A program made the translations under genes and the position numbers. DNA of 35,240 nucleotides from Streptomyces regalis (lineage in GTDB: Bacteria; Actinomycetota; Actinomycetes; Streptomycetales; Streptomycetaceae): contig NZ_LLZG01000009.1 of NCBI RefSeq assembly GCF_001509475.1, forward strand, positions 1 through 35,240. The letters run 5' to 3'. Below the pieces are notes generated by a model. It did no database searches, was not told the DNA's origin, and saw only the letters and a list, made by a program, of their open reading frames with translations. Positions 1 through 7,430 of this stretch are shown one piece after another (the first letter of the stretch is position 1; every line of letters begins with the position of its first letter).

Positions 1-219
1 TTCACAGCGAGTTGGTCACGTGTCTCGTCCGGGATGGGCATACCACACCAACGATCCCCAGAACGGGAAGCAACACCTTGATTCCCTGCAAGCCCTTAGA
101 TTAGGTAAAGGAGGAAGGGTGGTCATGCTCCCTGTAGTGGTGTAGTCGCTCGTCGAGTCGGTTGGGTTCGGGCGGGGGAAGCTGCGGGTCGTCCTCGGTG
201 GGTCGGTGGTGAAGAACGG

Positions 220-400
220 CAAGCCGGGCAGGGCCGCAGGGTTAGGGAAGACCGCGAACGCGGTGATGTCCGTCGCGGCGTCCAGCAGCATCGTCCTGAC
301 CTGCCGGAACTTCCGTCCGAGCATGTCGGCGACCCACGTCCAGCTGGGTGCGGACGGCCCTGGCGGTGGTCTGCGCGAAGAAAGAAATTCCCCATTGGCA
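220..400 (-). pseudogene. IS256-family transposase remnant (C-terminal part)
   Basis: Read on the minus strand, two frames together resemble the part of an IS256-type (mutator family) transposase just before and including its C-terminal catalytic region. One frame (about 382-335) gives FFAQTTARAVRTQLDV. The next frame (about 333-229) gives VADMLGRKF, DAATDITAFAVFP and FPNPAAL. In intact members, the ITAF.FP segment is followed by the conserved W.KIWSTNP.ERLN block, which carries the last acidic residue, and then by VVGIFPNPAAL. Here the first FP runs directly into NPAAL, so the catalytic block appears deleted, and there is a frameshift near 334. No start, no complete DDE set and no terminal repeats were seen. 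This is a dead fragment. The family call rests on motif memory, not alignment. Confidence 0.55.
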
Positions 401-993
401 GCCGAGTCGTCGTGGGGTATCGGGCGGCCAATCGCTGAAAGCCACAAACGGCAGAGCCTTTTGAACCACACCCGGCACCCCTGGGTGGGTCAACCAAACG
501 AAGGGCTCACCGCATCCCACAGAACAACGTGGGGAGCCTTTTCAGCGCGGCCACCGATCGGATGACGGTGGTGGGGTGGGTGGACAGCGGCAACGCCCGA
601 GGCTCCCGTGCCATTGAGGGAGTGTTCGAAGTCTCGATCCATCGGCGTAGGAGCCTCACGCTCCGGTCGAGTGGGCCACGACGCTCATCGTCAATCGTGA
701 GGGTGACCGGCGGTGCAGGCTGCCGCCGCACCAGCGTGCGCTGGTCGCCCTGATGTACCTGCTACCCGGACTTCGTCCTGCTCGACGGACCTCGCGGAGT
801 GCGCGTCCGGAAGTGCACCCATGCTCCGTTGACCGCGTTCGGACAGTCGGCGAGAAGTCAACTCACTGTCAGCCCCTCCATGCCAGGTTGAGCGCCGGTT
901 CGGACGAAGCCATCCGGCAATGATCGAGTCATGCCGTTGTGTCGGGACCAGTGGGACGGTTGCGCAATGCCGTCCCGGACGGGGGTCTGACTC
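401..993. other. Gene-free stretch between two transposase remnants
   Basis: No convincing coding region was found on either strand. Short open frames here have no recognisable motifs and no good ribosome sites. One piece at 720-761 (plus strand) reads LPPHQRALVALMYL, which resembles the N-terminal segment of some IS5-type transposases, but its flanks do not continue the match. The stretch is most simply decayed mobile-element DNA. Confidence 0.4.
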
Positions 994-1380
994 ATCACCT
1001 GGGGCGCCAAGGGGTGCACCCCGGTCGTGCGCCGCCCGGGCAACCGGTTTTCGGTGAACGCTATGTCCGCGATCGGCACGAAGGGCCGGATGCACTTCAT
1101 GGTGTTCACCGAGACCTTCGACGGCGACGTCATGTGCCGCTTCCTGGACCGGCTCGTCGGCCACTTCGACCGCGAGTGCACCTCGTCGTGGACGGCCACT
1201 TCGCCCACCGCTCCCGCAAGGTCCGCGCCTGGCTCGCCGACCACCCCGACCGGATCGAACCGTATTTCCGGCCCGCGTACTCGCCCGAGTTCGACCCTGA
1301 CTAGCTGGTCAACTCAACGTCGGCCGCACGTCGTCCGCGGCTACTTCGGCGGCCCACACGTCCGCTGCACCCTCGAATAG
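994..1380 (+). pseudogene. IS630-family transposase remnant
   Basis: From about 994 the plus strand reads TWGAKGCTPVVRRPGNRFSV, then SAIGTKGRMHFMVFTETFDG and FLDRLVGHFD. After a one-base slip near 1173 it continues as HLVVDGHFAHRSRKVRAW and YFRPAYSPEFDPD. These are the DDE-domain blocks of IS630-type transposases, with the second catalytic Asp in VVDGHFAH and the last acidic residue expected right after SPEFDPD. That Glu codon appears as TAG at 1302-1304, most simply a GAG-to-TAG change, and recognisable in-frame sequence (LVNS) follows the stop. The copy therefore carries at least a frameshift and a nonsense mutation, and it lacks its N-terminal DNA-binding half. No inverted repeats or target duplication could be identified. 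Confidence 0.7.
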
Positions 1381-1398
1381 AACCCCTTGAGTTTCGGA

Positions 1399-1755
1399 TC
1401 AATAGGCACGCAACGTCTTCGCCCAATCAGCCGGCACTCGCCCCTCCGGCCCCGGCGCAGGCTGATCCGCAGGATGACTCCCCGGCGGCGCCAACTCCGG
1501 CCCCGACTCGTACAACTCGTCCGTGGCGTAGTTCCAGAACCACTCCTCACCCGGCTCGAAGCTCTGCACGAACGGATGCCCGGTGTCCCGAAAATGCCCC
1601 GTCGCATGCTTCGCGGGCGAACTGTCACAACACCCCACATGCCCGCACTGTGCACACCGCCGCAAGTGGAACCACCACCCCCCGACCGCATCGCACTCGG
1701 CACACCCGCTCCCGCTCGGCGGAACGCTCGGGTCGATTCCGTTGTCGCTGCTCAT
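1399..1755 (-). CDS. UBP-type zinc finger domain protein
   Basis: Small protein of 118 residues with the zinc-ligand pattern of the UBP zinc finger, the ubiquitin C-terminus-binding domain of eukaryotic deubiquitinases and HDAC6. Candidate ligands are C18 and C21, C34 and C37, C42 (C43 adjacent), H50, H54 and H60, with typical spacing and the GHVGCCDSS and HATGH signatures. After the domain come an aromatic segment (EEWFWNY, about 71-76) and a Pro-rich tail. No membrane segment or signal peptide is visible. The ATG overlaps the stop of the upstream kinase gene (ATGA at 1752-1755), so translation is probably coupled and the protein is made together with the kinase and the receiver flavoprotein. 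Bacterial UBP fingers are known by sequence; their ligand is not known to me. A role as a small adaptor of the neighbouring signalling pair is inference. Confidence 0.9.
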   Translation of the reverse strand: MSSDNGIDPSVPPSGSGCAECDAVGGWWFHLRRCAQCGHVGCCDSSPAKHATGHFRDTGHPFVQSFEPGEEWFWNYATDELYESGPELAPPGSHPADQPAPGPEGRVPADWAKTLRAY

Positions 1756-3197
1756 ACAGGCTCCTCCTCCACAGAGGTCAGTGGCAGCAGCACCTGGAAG
1801 CGAGTGTCACCCGGCTCCGACTCCACCTGAATGCTCCCGTGGTGCTTGTTGACCACGATCCGCCAGGAGATGTCGAGACCGAGCCCGGTGCCCTCACCCA
1901 CGGGCTTCGTTGTGAAGAACGGATCGAAGATCCGCCCACGGTGCTCCGGCGCAATGCCGACCCCCGTGTCCCGGAACTCCACCAGCAGCCGGTCGTGATC
2001 CGGCGCCGTCCGCACGGTCAACGTCCCTTCGCCGCCCGCGTCGTTGATGGCGGAGACCGCGTTGTCGATCAGGTTCGTCCACACCTGGTTGAGTTCCGCC
2101 GGGTACGCGGGGATCTTCGGCAGCGTACGGTCGTACTCCTTGACGACCTTGATCTGCCGGCCGATCTTGCCCGACAGCATCAGCAGGGTGCTGTCGAGGA
2201 GTTCGTGCACGTCGGCGTTCTGGAAGGGCGCGCGGTCGAGCTGGGAGTACTGCTTGGCGGCGTCGACGAGGTGCGAGATGCGGTTGGTGGAGTCGTTGAT
2301 CTCGTCCATCAACAGCTCGTTCTCGACGGTGTAGTTGAGCCACCCGATCGCGCTCGGCAGGATCTCCTCGTCCACGGCCGCCGCGATCTGGTCCAGCCAG
2401 TCCGCGTCCAGACCGGCCTGCACGAAGGTGGGCGCGATGCGCCAGCCCTCCGCAATGCCGTGGTCCTCCAGCCAGTCGGTGAGCTCGTCCTCCCGGTCCG
2501 AGGCCTCCAAAGGGCTCAGCGTCGGCGCCTTGGCGACACGTTCGGCCGTGCGCTCCTGGATGTCGACGAGGTTCGCGATGACCTCGGGGGAGTAGGAGCC
2601 CTGCGTGATGACGGCGAGCTTGTGCCGCATCTTCGCCACCCGCTCCCGCAGCGTCGCGGTCGCCCGTACGGCCGCCGCCGCGGGGTTGTTGAGCTCGTGG
2701 GTGAGCCCGGCGGACAACGAGCCGAGCGCCAGCAGGCGTTCGCGTTGGTTGATGGCCGACTGGGTGCTCTTCTGGCCGAAGAAGAGGCCTTCCAGCAGAT
2801 GCAGGGCCATCGGGAACCACTCCTGGACCACGGCCGCGAAGGTCGCGGCGGGCAGCACGAAGAACCGCGTCGGCTCCGTGACCCGCATCGAGCTGTTGTA
2901 GACCTGAGGCACCCGGTCCCCGAGGTAGGCCTGCCAGGCCCCGGAGTACACCCCGCGCTGAGAGGTCCGGGTGACCTCCACGTCGTCGCCGCCTACCCGC
3001 CTGGACAGCACGACGGTGCCCTCGACCATGACGTAGAAGCAGGTCGCGGGATCGCCCTCGGTGTACACGGGACCGGGCTGGAACAGCTCCACCCGGCCCT
3101 CGCTGCACAGCCTGCCGAGCTGCTCGGGCGTGAGCTTCTCGAACAGGAACAGCGCCCCGATCTCCCCCGGGTCGCACGGCATCGGCTGCCCGCTCAT
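1752..3197 (-). CDS. Cytoplasmic histidine kinase with cNMP-binding-type sensor domain
   Basis: 481 residues. Residues about 10-130 form a Crp/cNMP-binding fold (PGPVYTEGD near 41-49, FYVMVEGTVVLSRR at 54-67), but no typical cNMP phosphate cassette (RxxR) is visible, so the ligand is open. The H-box is LTHELNNP with H167. The N-box has N375 and N379 (LNQVWTNLIDNA), G1 is D410-T-G-V-G, F is FDPFFTT (424-430) and G2 is GEGTGLGL (434-441). Between the phospho-His helix and the second dimerisation helix (about 295-320) lie roughly 100 extra residues, longer than the usual DHp hairpin. No membrane segment is seen, so it should act in the cytosol. ATG at 3197 overlaps the stop of the receiver flavoprotein gene (ATGA at 3194-3197), and its own stop overlaps the zinc finger gene. 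The likely phospho-acceptor is the receiver domain encoded just upstream. Confidence 0.9.
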   Translation of the reverse strand: MSGQPMPCDPGEIGALFLFEKLTPEQLGRLCSEGRVELFQPGPVYTEGDPATCFYVMVEGTVVLSRRVGGDDVEVTRTSQRGVYSGAWQAYLGDRVPQVYNSSMRVTEPTRFFVLPAATFAAVVQEWFPMALHLLEGLFFGQKSTQSAINQRERLLALGSLSAGLTHELNNPAAAAVRATATLRERVAKMRHKLAVITQGSYSPEVIANLVDIQERTAERVAKAPTLSPLEASDREDELTDWLEDHGIAEGWRIAPTFVQAGLDADWLDQIAAAVDEEILPSAIGWLNYTVENELLMDEINDSTNRISHLVDAAKQYSQLDRAPFQNADVHELLDSTLLMLSGKIGRQIKVVKEYDRTLPKIPAYPAELNQVWTNLIDNAVSAINDAGGEGTLTVRTAPDHDRLLVEFRDTGVGIAPEHRGRIFDPFFTTKPVGEGTGLGLDISWRIVVNKHHGSIQVESEPGDTRFQVLLPLTSVEEEPV

Positions 3198-4870
3198 GAC
3201 TGCTCCAGATAACGGTGGACGAGCATCACGGCCATGGCTCCCTCTCCGACGGCGGACGCGACGCGCTTGGCGGACTCGGCGCGCGCGTCGCCCGCCACGA
3301 ACACTCCGGGGATGCTGGTCTCCAGGTGGTACGGCGGCCGGTCCAGCTCCCAGCCGGCCGGCGGCCGCCCGTCGGACGTCAGGTCGGGGCCGGCCAGGAT
3401 GAACCCGCGTTCGTCCCGCAGCACCGTCTCGCCCAGCCAGTCGGTCAGCGGGGCGGCGCCGATGAACACGAACATCCACTGGGCGTCGACGAGTTCGGTC
3501 CGCCCGCTCTCCACGTCGCGCAGCGTCAGCTGCTCCAGGTGGTCGGAGCCGTGCGCGGCCTCGACGACCGTGCCGGTGCGCACCGAGATGTTCGGCGCCT
3601 CGTCGATCTGCTGGATCAGATAGTGCGACATGGACGCCGACAGCGACGCCCCGCGCACCAGCAGCGTCACCGACTTGGCGCCCCGCGCCAGATACATCGC
3701 CGCCTGTCCCGCGGAGTTGGCGCCGCCGACGATGTACACGTCCTGGCCCTGGCAGGACGGCGCCTCCGTGAGCGCCGACCCGTAGAACACCCCGCAGCCG
3801 GTCAGGTCCTCGCAGCCGGGCGCCGCCAGTTGCCGGTAGGACACGCCGGTCGCCAGGATCACGCTGTGCGCGGCGACCGCCGAGCCGTCCGAGAACCGTA
3901 CGATCCTGGCGGCGCCGCTGACCTCCAGTCCCGTCACCTCGCGCGCGGTGAGGATCTCGGCGCCGAACTTCGCCGCCTGCCGTCGGGCCCGGTCGGTGAG
4001 CTGCGCCCCCGACACGCCGTCGGGGAAGCCGAGGTAGTTCTCGATGCGGGAGCTCTGCCCGGCCTGCCCACCGGTCGCCGACCGCTCCACCAGCACGGTC
4101 CGCAGGCCCTCCGACGCCCCGTACACGGCCGCGCCGAGCCCGGCCGGTCCGCCGCCGATGACGACGAGGTCGTAGAAGTCGGCCGTCGGCGTCGTGGCCA
4201 GCCCGACCTGCGCCGCCAGCTCCGGGGCCTCCGGGGCGACCAGCGGCGTCCCGTCCGGCGTGATCACCAGCGGCAGCCGCTGCCCGTCCTGCCCGGCGGC
4301 GGCCAGCAGGCGCTGCCCCTCGGGCTCGTCGGCCGAGTACCAGCGGTACGGCACCTGGTTGCGGGCCAGGAACTCCCGTACCTCGGACGAGCGCGCCGAC
4401 CACCGGTGCCCGACCACCTTGGTGCTGGGCACCGGCCGGTAGTCGCTGCGCCGCCACGCCTCCAGCAGGTCGTCCAGGACCGGGTAGAGCTTCTCCTCCG
4501 GCGGACCCCAGGGCTTGAGCAGGTAGTGATCAAGATCTACGACGTTGATCGCGTCGATCGCCGCGTTCGTGTCCGCGTACGCGGTCAGCAGCACCCGCCG
4601 TGCCCCCGGATACACGTCCAGGGCCTGTTCGAGGAACTCGATGCCGTTCATCTGCGGCATGCGGTAGTCGGCCAGGATCACGGCCACGAGGTCGCCGCGC
4701 AGCTTCAGTTCGCGCAGCGCCTCCAGCGCGGACTCGCCGGACTCCGCCCGCACGATCCGGTGCGACGCGCCGTAGCGCCGCCGCAGATCGCGGGCGACCG
4801 CCCGGGACACCCCCGGGTCGTCGTCCACGGTCAGGATGACGGTCCGCGCTGCGTCGGCGGCCTGTGCCAT
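3194..4870 (-). CDS. Fused response regulator / thioredoxin-reductase-like flavoprotein
   Basis: 558 residues in three parts. The receiver (about 9-140) has acidic D16-D18, phospho-acceptor D68 (LADYRMP), T96 and K119 (LLKPW). A short thioredoxin/glutaredoxin-like segment (about 150-225) carries no CxxC. The C-terminal two-dinucleotide-fold flavoprotein (about 232-558) has FAD motif GGGPAG (239-244), GGQAG (268-272), ATG (340-342), NADPH-side motif GGANSAG (382-388) and terminal FAD motif GVFVAGDAR (522-530). Where thioredoxin reductases have the redox pair CATC, this protein reads GCGVFYGSALTEA (358-370), so the dithiol is absent and ordinary thioredoxin reduction is unlikely. The start at 4870 was chosen because GGGAG precedes it and the receiver begins immediately; an upstream frame start at 4903 is less likely. 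It is the first gene of a coupled three-gene unit. The fusion is a known annotation class; its substrate is unknown to me. Confidence 0.92.
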   Translation of the reverse strand: MAQAADAARTVILTVDDDPGVSRAVARDLRRRYGASHRIVRAESGESALEALRELKLRGDLVAVILADYRMPQMNGIEFLEQALDVYPGARRVLLTAYADTNAAIDAINVVDLDHYLLKPWGPPEEKLYPVLDDLLEAWRRSDYRPVPSTKVVGHRWSARSSEVREFLARNQVPYRWYSADEPEGQRLLAAAGQDGQRLPLVITPDGTPLVAPEAPELAAQVGLATTPTADFYDLVVIGGGPAGLGAAVYGASEGLRTVLVERSATGGQAGQSSRIENYLGFPDGVSGAQLTDRARRQAAKFGAEILTAREVTGLEVSGAARIVRFSDGSAVAAHSVILATGVSYRQLAAPGCEDLTGCGVFYGSALTEAPSCQGQDVYIVGGANSAGQAAMYLARGAKSVTLLVRGASLSASMSHYLIQQIDEAPNISVRTGTVVEAAHGSDHLEQLTLRDVESGRTELVDAQWMFVFIGAAPLTDWLGETVLRDERGFILAGPDLTSDGRPPAGWELDRPPYHLETSIPGVFVAGDARAESAKRVASAVGEGAMAVMLVHRYLEQS

Positions 4871-4909
4871 ACGTCTCCCACCCCGGGATCGGAACCAGGG
4901 CACGGCGTC

Positions 4910-5215
4910 TCAGCGACCGCCGCACCGACTCCGGCCATCGTATGTTCGATCCGACCGCTTCGCTCGGGTATGCAGGAGGCGGCGGTTTTCAGCCGCGCCG
5001 CGCGGCGAGCACGCGGGATGGAGGCGGTTCTTGACGGTCTTGCCCTCCGGTACCGGGACGAAGATCAGGCCCGGCAGACGGTCGTGCTCCGGCCGGATCT
5101 CGTACTCCTCGGCCGAGTCGTTCACCACGACCCAGCCGAGCGCCTCGGCCCACCAGCGCCCCAGGGCCGCCGGGTCGGCCGCGTCCACGGTCACTTGTTC
5201 CCACTCCAGGGCCAT
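4910..5215 (-). pseudogene. Truncated VOC/glyoxalase-like protein
   Basis: The first 66 residues look like the N-terminal half of a VOC-family (glyoxalase/bleomycin-resistance fold) protein of the type common in actinomycetes: MALEWEQVTVDAADP, then LGRWWAEALGWVV, EYEIRP, GLIFVPVPEGKTVKNRLH. In full-length relatives, NRLH is followed by D-containing strand residues and a second half of about 55-60 residues. Here it switches at about 5017 to unrelated, Arg-rich sequence and stops after 101 residues. The missing half is not found in another frame down to 4870, so this is a deletion or replacement rather than a simple frameshift. The start at 5215 matches the family; a further upstream frame start at 5257 adds unrelated residues. 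Residual function is doubtful. Confidence 0.65.
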
Positions 5216-5277
5216 GGGCGCAGCGTAGTGAAGACTGGGCCCGAGCCACGTGACCACGACACAAGGAGGCAGCCGGA

Positions 5278-6150
5278 ATGACGCGCCCGATCACGGCAGG
5301 GGTGGACGGATCCGAGGAGAGCCTCGCCGCGCTGGCCTGGGCGGCGCGGGAGGCGGTCCGGCGGGGCCTCGCCCTGCGGGTGGTGCACGCCTGGCGGTTC
5401 CAGCCGCACGACGCGATCGACGCGGGGGATCCGGACACCCAGGGCCAGTGGGTGCGGGAGGGGCTGGAGGGGGCCGCCCGTGCTGTGACCGAACGGCATC
5501 CGGGCCTTGATGTGACCACGGACGTCCTCCATGGCGCGCCCGTCGAGACGCTGGTCGCCGCGGCGGCGGACGCCGAGATGCTGGTGCTGGGATCGCGGGG
5601 CCACGGCACGGTCGTCGGGTTCCTGCTGGGCTCGGTCGGACAGCAGGTGATCGCCGAGGCCAAGAGTCCTGTCGTGCTCGTACGAGCCGGGGACCAGGCG
5701 TCCGCCGAGGCCGCCGGACGCGAGATCGTCGTGGGCCAGCAAGGCGACGCGGACGACAGCGCCGCCGCGCTGCGGTTCGCGTTCGAGACGGCCGCGGCGC
5801 GCGGGGCGACCGTGCGCGCCGTACGGGCCTGGACCCTGCCACCGCTGTTCGCCTACAGCCCGGCCTCCCTGAAGCTCCTCGACGAGGCCGGGGGACTGGA
5901 GCCGTACGAGAAGAAGGCGCTGGGCGAGGCGCTGCGGCCGTGGCGGGAGCGGTTCCCGGACGTCCATGTGGTCGAGCACGTGGAGATGGGCAGCGCCGGG
6001 CAGGTGCTGCTGTCGGTCGCCGGGCGGACCCAGCTGATGGTCGTCGGGCGGCGCGCCCACCGTACGGCCGTCGGCGCCCGCATCGGCTCGGTGGCGCACG
6101 GCGTCCTGCACCACGCGGACTGCCCGGTCGCGGTCGTACCGCACGACTGA
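5278..6150 (+). CDS. Universal stress protein with two UspA domains
   Basis: 290 residues made of two UspA folds, about 1-138 and 148-290. The first begins ITAGVDGSEES and has a full nucleotide-binding loop, GSRGHGTVVGFLLGSV (G-x2-G-x9-G-S type), followed by SPVVLVR. The second ends with GRRAHRTAVGARIGSV and CPVAVVPHD; its second loop glycine is Ala, so ATP binding there may be weaker. Members are cytosolic stress or dormancy proteins, often ATP-binding, with no single known reaction. A strong ribosome site, aaggagg (5263-5269), lies 8 bases before the ATG. The gene converges on the DUF4032 gene with only 3 bases between the stops, so the two transcripts probably overlap. Confidence 0.93.
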   Translation: MTRPITAGVDGSEESLAALAWAAREAVRRGLALRVVHAWRFQPHDAIDAGDPDTQGQWVREGLEGAARAVTERHPGLDVTTDVLHGAPVETLVAAAADAEMLVLGSRGHGTVVGFLLGSVGQQVIAEAKSPVVLVRAGDQASAEAAGREIVVGQQGDADDSAAALRFAFETAAARGATVRAVRAWTLPPLFAYSPASLKLLDEAGGLEPYEKKALGEALRPWRERFPDVHVVEHVEMGSAGQVLLSVAGRTQLMVVGRRAHRTAVGARIGSVAHGVLHHADCPVAVVPHD

Positions 6151-6153
6151 GAG

Positions 6154-7389
6154 TCAGTCGGACGTCGTCGGCTGCAGCGTCTCCCGGGCCGTGGGCAGGA
6201 TGTTGTTGATGTAGTCCTCGACCACCGTGTCCAGGCCGATGTCGTGCTGCGCCCGCTCGGACAGGTACCAGCGGTGTTCGAGCAGCTCGTGGTAGATCTC
6301 CGCCGGATCCATGGAACCGCGCAGCTCCAGCGGCACGGCCCGCACGGTGGGGCGGAAGACGTCCCGCACCCAGCGGTGGGCGAGGACCTCGGGGCGGGCG
6401 CCGAGCGGGTCGCCCGGGGCGTAGTCGTCCTGGGTGGCCATCCAGCTCTCCAGGTCGTTCAGGAGCCGGCGGGCCTGGTTCTCCTCGGTGTCCAGGCCCG
6501 TCAGACGCAGCAGCTGACGCTGGTGGTGGCCGGCGTCGACGACCTTGGGCACGAAGGTGACCGTGTCGCCGTTCGTGGCGTGCTCGATCTGCATCTCGGC
6601 CACGTCGAAACCGAGCTCGTTCAGGCGGCGTATGCGGCGCTCTATGTAGTGGTACTTGCCCGCCGGGTAGACCGAGGTGCGGGTCAGCTCCTGCCACAGG
6701 CTCTGGTAGCGGGCGCAGATCTCCATGCCGAACTCGATCGGGTCGACGGACGGGTGCAGGGCCCCGGACGCCTCCAGGTCGAGCAGCTCACCGCTGATGT
6801 TGACCCGGGCGAGGTCGAGATCGTAGTCGCGCTGACCGGTGCTGAGCTGCGGGTGCAGATCGCCCGTCTCGGCGTCGACCAGGTAGGCGGCGTACGCGCC
6901 CGCGTCGCGCCGGAACAGCGTGTTGGACAGCGAGCAGTCGCCCCAGGCGAACCCGGCGAGGTGGAGGCGGACCAGCAGCACGGCCAGCGCGTCCATCAGA
7001 CGGTGCATGGTCGCCGGACGCATCGTCGTCTCGAACATCGAGCGGTACGGCTGCGAGCCGCCCAGGTGCCGGGTGACCAGCACCGACTCCAGCGGCCCGC
7101 CGGCGGCGTCGGTGCGGCCGGTGACCACGGCCAGCGGATCCACCGACGGGATGCCGAGCCGGTCCAGGTCGCGCAGCAGCTCGTACTCGCGCAGCGCCGG
7201 CCGCTCGGCGAGTTCCTTGACGGCGATCACCTCGTCGCCGGCCCGGGCGTAGCGCACGACGTGCCGGGAGATGCCGCGGGGGAGCGGCACCAGGACTTCC
7301 TCGGGCCACTGCTCCAGCGGCAGATGCCACGGCAGCTCCAGCAGGAGCGCAGGGTGCTCCGGGTTCGTCGCGCTGATCTGCAGTGCCAT
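6154..7389 (-). CDS. DUF4032 protein with kinase-like N-terminal domain
   Basis: 411 residues. The N-terminal half carries a protein/LPS-kinase-like signature: GDEVIAVKELAERP (a candidate ATP-binding Lys), ALREYELLRDL (a candidate partner Glu), then FAWGDCSLSNTLFRRD, which matches the catalytic loop (Asp, Asn), and YLVDAETGD in the DFG position. The C-terminal half (about 220-400) matches the conserved region named DUF4032, including the motif DYINNILPTARETL near the end. No membrane segment or signal is visible. ATG is preceded by gaggac. Function is unknown; phosphorylation of a small molecule or protein is plausible from the motifs. The family is widespread in actinobacteria. It lies tail-to-tail with the universal stress gene and 41 bases downstream of the MBL-fold gene on the same strand. 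Confidence 0.9.
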   Translation of the reverse strand: MALQISATNPEHPALLLELPWHLPLEQWPEEVLVPLPRGISRHVVRYARAGDEVIAVKELAERPALREYELLRDLDRLGIPSVDPLAVVTGRTDAAGGPLESVLVTRHLGGSQPYRSMFETTMRPATMHRLMDALAVLLVRLHLAGFAWGDCSLSNTLFRRDAGAYAAYLVDAETGDLHPQLSTGQRDYDLDLARVNISGELLDLEASGALHPSVDPIEFGMEICARYQSLWQELTRTSVYPAGKYHYIERRIRRLNELGFDVAEMQIEHATNGDTVTFVPKVVDAGHHQRQLLRLTGLDTEENQARRLLNDLESWMATQDDYAPGDPLGARPEVLAHRWVRDVFRPTVRAVPLELRGSMDPAEIYHELLEHRWYLSERAQHDIGLDTVVEDYINNILPTARETLQPTTSD

Positions 7390-7430
7390 GGGCCGTTCGT
7401 CCTCGCCTCGCCGGTGATCGTCACCTCACC

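Noticed and set aside
720..761. LPPHQRALVALMYL as an IS5-type transposase remnant
   Set aside because: Only 14 residues match my memory of the family and neither flank continues, so it is mentioned but not called.
691..1244. Minus-strand open frames across the IS630-like remnant
   Set aside because: Antisense to readable transposase motifs on the plus strand, with no motif of their own.
1650..3212. 520-residue open frame on the plus strand
   Set aside because: Antisense to the histidine kinase gene; low-complexity Arg/Asp/Val composition.
3215..5281. 688-residue open frame on the plus strand
   Set aside because: It is antisense to the receiver-flavoprotein and truncated VOC genes. Its Arg/Gly/Pro/His-rich composition, with no motif, is the usual shadow of GC-rich genes.
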